From the NCBI GenBank assembly GCA_029863385.1, contig JAOTVU010000020.1:1-46217 (forward strand): DNA of 46,217 nt, read 5' to 3'. Every line of letters begins with the position of its first letter. Positions within the stretch are counted from its first letter, which is position 1. The translations under genes and the position numbers were made by a program. Below the pieces are notes generated by a model. The model was given only the letters and a program-made list of their open reading frames with translations, did no database searches and was not told the DNA's origin. Shown piece by piece: positions 41,523-46,217 of this stretch. The stretch comes from Acidimicrobiia bacterium (GTDB taxonomy: Bacteria; Actinomycetota; Acidimicrobiia; Acidimicrobiales; SZUA-35).

Positions 41523-43544
41523 CTACGGGTTGATGGCGGCGCCGAGCTTGGCGGCGACATCGAGATCGTCGTCGGTCGCCAGCAGTTTGGCCGCGGCCGA
41601 CAGCTGAGTAGCTGTCGGGTTCGTGCCGTACACCATCCGGTGGAGGTTGGCCGCCCGGGACCGACGGGATTCGGCTGAGTGGTAGAACCAGGTCACCACG
41701 TCGGCTGCGGAACCGCGGTCGAGCACCCCGAGCCAGTAGCTGCGGCCACCGGCGTCGGCCCGGCGGCCCAGCAGGTCGGTGTAGAGCCGGTCGATGAAAG
41801 CGTCGTCGGTGTTTCCGGCCCGCCTGAAGTACTCGGTCGAGCCGAAGAACCATGCGCCGATCTCCTGGTAGGTGACCTGGCGGGTTCCGTCGGTGGTGAG
41901 TCGGCCGATCCAGTGCTGCCGTCCCCGCTCGTCGGGTCGTCGACCGAAGGTCGTGCGGTACAGGTCGTCGACCAGCTTTCCGCTGAAGTGTTCGCTGCGG
42001 ACCAGGGCCGTGGCCAGCGCCCGGCGACCGCTGGTCTCACCGTCGACCATCTTGGCCGACCAGCGGTCGAGTTCGGCCCCGGTCGGCGCCCGACCGGCGA
42101 GACGACGGTACATCGCCTCGACGATCGGCTCGAAGTCCGAGGCGGTCGGCGACGTGTCCTCGGCCGGTGGTTCGTTGGTCGGTTCGAACTCGATGTCGCC
42201 GAAGTCGAACAGATCCGACTTGAGCCCGAAGTAGATTCGCACCGCATTCCCGGTCATGGTCCGGGTGCCGTCGCGGAACACGATCGTCACCTTGGTGGCG
42301 CCGCCGCCGAAGCGCCCGTTGCCGTCGCGCTCGGTCACCTCGATCGACTGCACGGGGCCGAGGCCGTAGCGCGACGCCAGGCGGCTCAACCCGACGGTGA
42401 CCGACCATGACGCGTTGGGGTTGGCGCTGGTGGCGTCGCCCAGGTCCTCGACCGGGGTGAAGCTCGGTCCGGTGGTGTGACCACCGGTGCTCGACGAGAA
42501 CTCGGTCCGGGCGATGCGTCCTGACGAGGTCAGACGCACCTGCCCCGCGGTGGTGGCGATCGCGGCGTCGGTTCGGGAATGGGTGGCGACACGTGTTCCG
42601 CCCCGGGTCGTCACCCGGCCGTCGTACACCTGGCAGTAGGTGTTGTCGCAGGTGTCGGCGTGGGAACCCCAGCGGCCGTCGCCGGCCAGGGCGTAGGACC
42701 GGGCGGCCACCGCCTGGGCCTCGAGGGCGGCCGCAGGCCAGCTGGCCGGCATCTCATTGGGGACCACGCCTCGCAGGTACTGCTCGATGGTCACGACGTT
42801 CACGGTGCGTTGACCGTAGTTGGTGCGATGCGACCAGATCTCGCCGTCGTACCACGTCCGCCCCGACGGCCCGCATACGCCGAGCAGGGTCAGGGAGTCG
42901 CGGCCGATCACTTCGTCGTCATCAGAGGGGTCGTCGGGATCGAGTTCCACCCGGATGCCGACGGCGCTCACGTTGTCGACGGTGGCGAACGCCGTCCATG
43001 GTCCGCTGCAGCTGCCGGCGGTCTGGATCTCAAACCCGCTGCTGGTCGGCACGAGACGCATAGCCGGTTCCGACACGGTTCGCCGCCGGTTGCCCGACGG
43101 GTCGACGACGACCATTCGCCCCTTGGCCAAGGTGACCGCCGTGTTCCGGTTGTTCATGCCGGCGAGCTGAACCCGCAGCCGGTCCGGGTCGAGGTTGTCG
43201 ATGGTCGGCGCGGGCCCCTGTGTCGTTCCGCCGTAGAAATGATCCAGGATCTGCCGCGACGTCCAGCCGTGGTCCCGGGCATAGCCGAGGGCGCCGTACT
43301 GGCCCATACCTCGGCGGTGGCCCCAACCGCCACCGCCGATCTCCACCCGGGGATGGCCGACATGGGCCGCCGCCGGTGTGGCCGTGGCGGCCACGGCCAC
43401 GACCGCGGCCAGTGTGCCGGCGACCAGGCTCAGGGCCAGCCAGATGGCCGCCGTCCTGACCGGCCGCCTTGTCCTGGTCGGATTCGGAGCCGATCTCCTC
43501 GCACTCCAAACACGTCCTACCCACCCGATACGAATTGGTCTCAT
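41523..43544 (-). CDS. Exported SpoIID/LytB-domain protein with DUF4214 repeats
   Basis: 673 residues. A basic N-terminus and hydrophobic segment (31-55) lead to a signal-like AAA-H junction at 60. The SpoIID domain (about 66-430) has GGGGWGHRRGMGQYGA, IEQYLRGVVPNEMPASWPAAAL with the catalytic Glu264, AQAVAARSYAL and EFSSSTGGHT. In sporulating firmicutes SpoIID cuts glycan strands bare of stem peptides. From about 460 to 660 are DUF4214-like repeats (YRRLAGRAPTGAELDRW, LYRTTFGRRPDERGRQHW, LYTDLLGRRADAGGRSYW). Likely a cell-wall glycan-cutting enzyme with a surface-binding module. The ATG 43544 start is tentative; the first 20 codons are unusually AT-rich. Confidence 0.86.
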   Translation of the reverse strand: MRPIRIGWVGRVWSARRSAPNPTRTRRPVRTAAIWLALSLVAGTLAAVVAVAATATPAAAHVGHPRVEIGGGGWGHRRGMGQYGALGYARDHGWTSRQILDHFYGGTTQGPAPTIDNLDPDRLRVQLAGMNNRNTAVTLAKGRMVVVDPSGNRRRTVSEPAMRLVPTSSGFEIQTAGSCSGPWTAFATVDNVSAVGIRVELDPDDPSDDDEVIGRDSLTLLGVCGPSGRTWYDGEIWSHRTNYGQRTVNVVTIEQYLRGVVPNEMPASWPAAALEAQAVAARSYALAGDGRWGSHADTCDNTYCQVYDGRVTTRGGTRVATHSRTDAAIATTAGQVRLTSSGRIARTEFSSSTGGHTTGPSFTPVEDLGDATSANPNASWSVTVGLSRLASRYGLGPVQSIEVTERDGNGRFGGGATKVTIVFRDGTRTMTGNAVRIYFGLKSDLFDFGDIEFEPTNEPPAEDTSPTASDFEPIVEAMYRRLAGRAPTGAELDRWSAKMVDGETSGRRALATALVRSEHFSGKLVDDLYRTTFGRRPDERGRQHWIGRLTTDGTRQVTYQEIGAWFFGSTEYFRRAGNTDDAFIDRLYTDLLGRRADAGGRSYWLGVLDRGSAADVVTWFYHSAESRRSRAANLHRMVYGTNPTATQLSAAAKLLATDDDLDVAAKLGAAINP

Positions 43545-43638
43545 GGAGATCTGATCGACCGGCCACGGGAAGAATTCAGTGGTTCGTTGTACCTATTCGC
43601 CGGCCGATCGTTCAGACCGCCAGCCAGGGGGGCTCCGA

Positions 43639-45117
43639 TCAGATGATGGAAGGGGCCGGCTGGGCGAAGATCGATGATCCCTCGGCCCTGAAGGCCTCCC
43701 AGGCTCGGGCCAGTCGTTCAACGGCGATGGCCAACACCTCGGGCGATTGGGTGAAGGGAAGCCGGATGTGGTCGTCGGGATCGCTGTGTGCCGCGAATTC
43801 CGCGCTGGTGGCGACCGAAACGCCGTGGGATCGGGCGATGCGGGCGAATGCGGCCGCACGTCCGCCGGGGAGCCCGACCCACAGCACCACGCCTCCCTGC
43901 GGGCGACGGAACTCCCAGTCGGGCAGCCGTCGGGCCACGGCTTCGACAAGCGTGTTCGAACGTTCGACCATCATCGTCCGACGGGCGTCGGTCAGCTCGT
44001 CCAGTTTCTCCATGATTCGGAGCGCCATCAGCTGGGACGGTATCGACGAGTACAGGTCGTTGAGGGCCTTGGCCGCCCGGAGCTTCGCCACGGTCGGTGT
44101 GTCGGTACGAATCCAACCGAGCCGCAGGCCGGGCCAGGTGAGTTTGTTCAGCGAATCGATGGTCACGTGCGCCGCCTCGGGCCGACCGGCCGCCAGTGGT
44201 GGCGGCACCTGGTGATCGAAGTTGAGCAACGAGGCGACACGATCCTCGATGACGGCCACGCCGTAGCGGGCACAGAGGTCGGCCACGGCATCACGCCGTG
44301 AGGCCGGTAGCCGGGATCCGGTGGGATTGTGGTTGTGAGGGTTGAGAGCGACCATGCGAGGACGGAGCCGCTCCACCATGGTGGCGAACTCCTCGACGAT
44401 GACGCCGTGATCGTCCATCGGTACGGCGTGGACCCGTCCGCCGTTGGCTCGGACGATGTCGAGAAGCCCCGGCCAGGTGAAGGATTCGACCAGCACGACG
44501 TCGCCCGGCTGGATCACGGCCTCCACGGCCAGCGCGATGGCCTGCTGGGCCCCCGACGTGACCACGATCTGCTCCGGGTTCGTCGGCAGGCCCGAAGCCC
44601 GGTACCACTCGGCGATACGGTGCCGAAGTGGATCGATGCCCGCAGGCTCGGCGTTGTCGCAGATGTCGGGGGTCCGCGGTATCAACGTCTGCTCGCAGAT
44701 GTCGAGCGCCTCGGGCAGCGCCGCGGGCACGGCGACGAGCAGATCGATGGAGTGCAGGGACGGCATGAACAGGCGATGGCCGACCCCGTCGGGTGGGGCG
44801 ACGCTACCGTCGACCTGCGCCCGGGCCGGGCCGGTCACGATGGTGCCCCGACCCTGCACTCTGCGGATCCAGCCCTGCTGTTCGAGCTGGCCGTAGGCGT
44901 TGACGACGGTGCCGCGGGAAACCGAGAGCCGATCGGCGAGACGTCGTTCGGGGGGCAGCGTTGTTCCCGAGCGAATGGCGCCGTCGGCCAGGAGGTCGGC
45001 CAGTGCCGCTGCCAGTTGGCGATAGAGGGGGCCCCGTCCCTCTGACCAGGCCCCGAGCTGGGCGGCCAGATCGAAGGGGTCCAATTTGCTGGGATTGGCA
45101 CCGTCAACCGCGGTCAT
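43639..45117 (-). CDS. MocR-type GntR/aminotransferase regulator (PdxR-like)
   Basis: 492 residues. An N-terminal GntR winged helix (about 28-98, with TTLPPERRLADRLSVSRGTV) joins a class I aminotransferase fold (about 125-480). The PLP lysine is Lys325 in SLNKLTWPGLRLGW; NPHNHNPTGSRLP and IEDRVASLLNF are the other cofactor-site segments. MocR proteins regulate PLP, GABA or other amino compound genes; PdxR members control pdxST, which is 42 kb away in this window, but a direct link is inference. ATG 45117 fits the family; the 9 extra upstream residues do not. Confidence 0.9.
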   Translation of the reverse strand: MTAVDGANPSKLDPFDLAAQLGAWSEGRGPLYRQLAAALADLLADGAIRSGTTLPPERRLADRLSVSRGTVVNAYGQLEQQGWIRRVQGRGTIVTGPARAQVDGSVAPPDGVGHRLFMPSLHSIDLLVAVPAALPEALDICEQTLIPRTPDICDNAEPAGIDPLRHRIAEWYRASGLPTNPEQIVVTSGAQQAIALAVEAVIQPGDVVLVESFTWPGLLDIVRANGGRVHAVPMDDHGVIVEEFATMVERLRPRMVALNPHNHNPTGSRLPASRRDAVADLCARYGVAVIEDRVASLLNFDHQVPPPLAAGRPEAAHVTIDSLNKLTWPGLRLGWIRTDTPTVAKLRAAKALNDLYSSIPSQLMALRIMEKLDELTDARRTMMVERSNTLVEAVARRLPDWEFRRPQGGVVLWVGLPGGRAAAFARIARSHGVSVATSAEFAAHSDPDDHIRLPFTQSPEVLAIAVERLARAWEAFRAEGSSIFAQPAPSII

Positions 45118-45180
45118 CGAGATCCAATATGGACCTACGACCACAACGAGTTCAAGTCCAATCAGTGATTATTGGTCCAT
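45118..45180. promoter_or_regulatory. Candidate MocR operator region with CCAAT-type boxes
   Basis: TCCAAT occurs at 45123-45128 and again at 45157-45162 (34 bp apart, same strand), and ATTGG, the inverse, at 45171-45175. The first copy is part of a palindrome TCCA-ATA-TGGA (45123-45133). MocR regulators often bind direct repeats and control their own genes, so these are candidate autoregulation sites upstream of ATG 45117. Confidence 0.35.
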
Positions 45181-45244
45181 CTGGTTCGAAGAGGATCGCT
45201 ATTCGCGCCTCATTGGTATCCCGGCTGTCGCGACAAGTCGGCCG

Positions 45245-46217
45245 TCAGGCGCCGACGCTCGGAGCGCAGACGCCGTCGAGCTCCACGACCTCGATCCGGT
45301 CACGATTGGCCCACGTCACCTCGTTGGCCGGATCGGGGTTGAGCTTGTACTCGCGGAACGTCAGCTCCAACGCATCGAACGCCAGCAGCCGACCGATCAG
45401 CGGATCTCCGATGTCGAGCAGCAGCTTGATCGCCTCCAACGCCTGCAACGACCCGATGATGCCAGGGAGCACCCCGAGCACGCCGGCCTCCGAACAGCTC
45501 GGCGCCAACTCCGGTGGCGGTGGCTGCGGTAGAAAGTCCCGGTAGGTCGGACCCCGGCGGGGATCGAACACCGTCACCTGACCCTCGAAGCGGAAGATCG
45601 ATCCGTGAACGACCGGAATGCCGAGTTTCACCGAAGCGTCGTTCAACAGGTAGCGGCTCACGAAGTTGTCCGCTCCGTCGATCACGACGTCGAACCCGGC
45701 AAGGATCTCCTCGACGTTGTCGGCCGCCAACCGGGTGTCGAAGGTGACGATCTCGACGTCCGGGTTGAGCGCGGCCAGGGTCCTGCGGGCCGACTCGACC
45801 TTACGCTGCCCGACACGATCCCGATTGTGGAGGATCTGGCGCTGGAGATTCGACTCGTCGACCGAGTCCATGTCGACGATACCGAGGGTGCCGACGCCGG
45901 CCGCCGTCAGGTAGAGCGCGGCGGGTGATCCCAGGCCACCGGCCCCGAGGAGCAGCACGCGGGAGTCCAACAGCCGCTTCTGACCGTCGTCGCCGACCTC
46001 GGGCAGGAGGAGATGACGGCTGTAGCGGTTGCGTTGGTCGGCGCTGAGGACAGCCGGGATCTCCCACGAGCGATCCTCGTTCTTCCAGCGGTTGAAGCCC
46101 CCTTCCATCGAGACGACGTCGACGTAGCCGAGGTCCTGGAGCGTTCTGGCCGCGAAGGCCGACCGGGTTCCTCCGGCACACATGACCACGACGGGCACCG
46201 ATTTGTCGGGCAGCCGC
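45245..46217 (-). CDS. Rhodanese-ThiF/MoeB fusion, N-terminus cut by the window edge
   Basis: Partial: 323 codons visible, 5' end missing. The visible N-terminus is the end of a rhodanese domain with an active-site loop CAGGTRS and GGFNRW. Then a complete E1-like adenylyltransferase: ATP loop GAGGLGSPAALYL, DESNLQRQILH, DGADNFVSRYLLNDA and PSCSEAGVLGVLPGIIGS. Usually the rhodanese follows the ThiF domain (MoeZ/MoeBR); here it precedes it. The zinc cysteines are missing: the CxxC before the PPP segment is TYRD, and the second pair near the C-terminus is also absent. It probably activates a sulfur-carrier protein (ThiS/MoaD type). A GTG at 46198 also exists, but the rhodanese frame continues to the edge. 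Confidence 0.85.
   Translation of the reverse strand, partial: RLPDKSVPVVVMCAGGTRSAFAARTLQDLGYVDVVSMEGGFNRWKNEDRSWEIPAVLSADQRNRYSRHLLLPEVGDDGQKRLLDSRVLLLGAGGLGSPAALYLTAAGVGTLGIVDMDSVDESNLQRQILHNRDRVGQRKVESARRTLAALNPDVEIVTFDTRLAADNVEEILAGFDVVIDGADNFVSRYLLNDASVKLGIPVVHGSIFRFEGQVTVFDPRRGPTYRDFLPQPPPPELAPSCSEAGVLGVLPGIIGSLQALEAIKLLLDIGDPLIGRLLAFDALELTFREYKLNPDPANEVTWANRDRIEVVELDGVCAPSVGA

Overview
This is a GC-rich chromosomal window from an actinobacterium. The lineage evidence is a phosphatidylinositol-mannoside (PIM) type gene order (thrS, HIT, pgsA, acyltransferase, pimA, then pdxS, pdxT, yebC), a mycothiol ligase (mshC), an InhA-like enoyl-ACP reductase and many apparently leaderless genes. 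The order of the first 11 kb follows the Mycobacterium tuberculosis Rv2614c-Rv2603c block as I remember it, but the divergence of the proteins and the extra genes point to a deep-branching actinobacterium. Acidimicrobiia is my inference and is not proven by the sequence. Nothing looks like a prophage, CRISPR array, insertion sequence or rRNA, and I see no tRNA.

Layout. 1-258: unresolved edge sequence and a possible yebC terminator. 259-2613: yebC, pdxT and pdxS (vitamin B6 synthase), all on minus. 2701-4661: a DUF3048 lipoprotein overlapped by a membrane protein that looks like a dead M48 protease. 4772-10798: a minus-strand cluster, thrS > HIT > membrane protein > pgsA > PIM acyltransferase > pimA. 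10809-13181: a tiny repeat-built membrane protein candidate, a PlsC acyltransferase and mshC. 13297-14064: inhA-like fabI on plus. 14155-17907: an M23 peptidase and two CNNM/CBS membrane proteins. 18012-21579: an ABC ATPase and a GNAT/ADP-forming acyl-CoA synthetase fusion. 21642-26102: a second M23 protein, then birA and a biotin carboxylase/BCCP gene back to back. 26201-31039: a universal stress protein, a Na+/H+ antiporter, an LpdA-like flavoprotein and a glycosyltransferase. 31108-35622: a lipoprotein with four Ig-like repeats, methylmalonyl-CoA mutase and meaB. 35463-41363: a surface-glycan cluster with a GDP-fucose synthase and three glycosyltransferases. 41523-46217: a SpoIID/DUF4214 exoprotein, a MocR regulator and a rhodanese-ThiF protein cut by the right edge.

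How the parts fit. Propionate and odd-chain metabolism is covered by a biotin-dependent carboxylase subunit, its biotin ligase, methylmalonyl-CoA mutase and the MeaB chaperone. Envelope building is covered by PIM synthesis, fatty acid synthesis, phospholipid acylation, M23 hydrolases and a fucose-containing glycan. PLP supply (pdxST) and a PLP-type MocR regulator are both present.

Points that stand out: (i) ten genes have a TANNNT hexamer 6-8 nt before the start codon, the signature of leaderless transcripts; (ii) birA and the carboxylase gene share overlapping -10 boxes on opposite strands; (iii) a 15-bp-period array of 13-bp palindromes lies inside a small membrane-protein ORF before thrS; (iv) an M48-like protein has lost all of HExxH; (v) a 46-bp palindromic sequence occurs at two gene junctions; (vi) a glycosyltransferase tail runs antisense into meaB.
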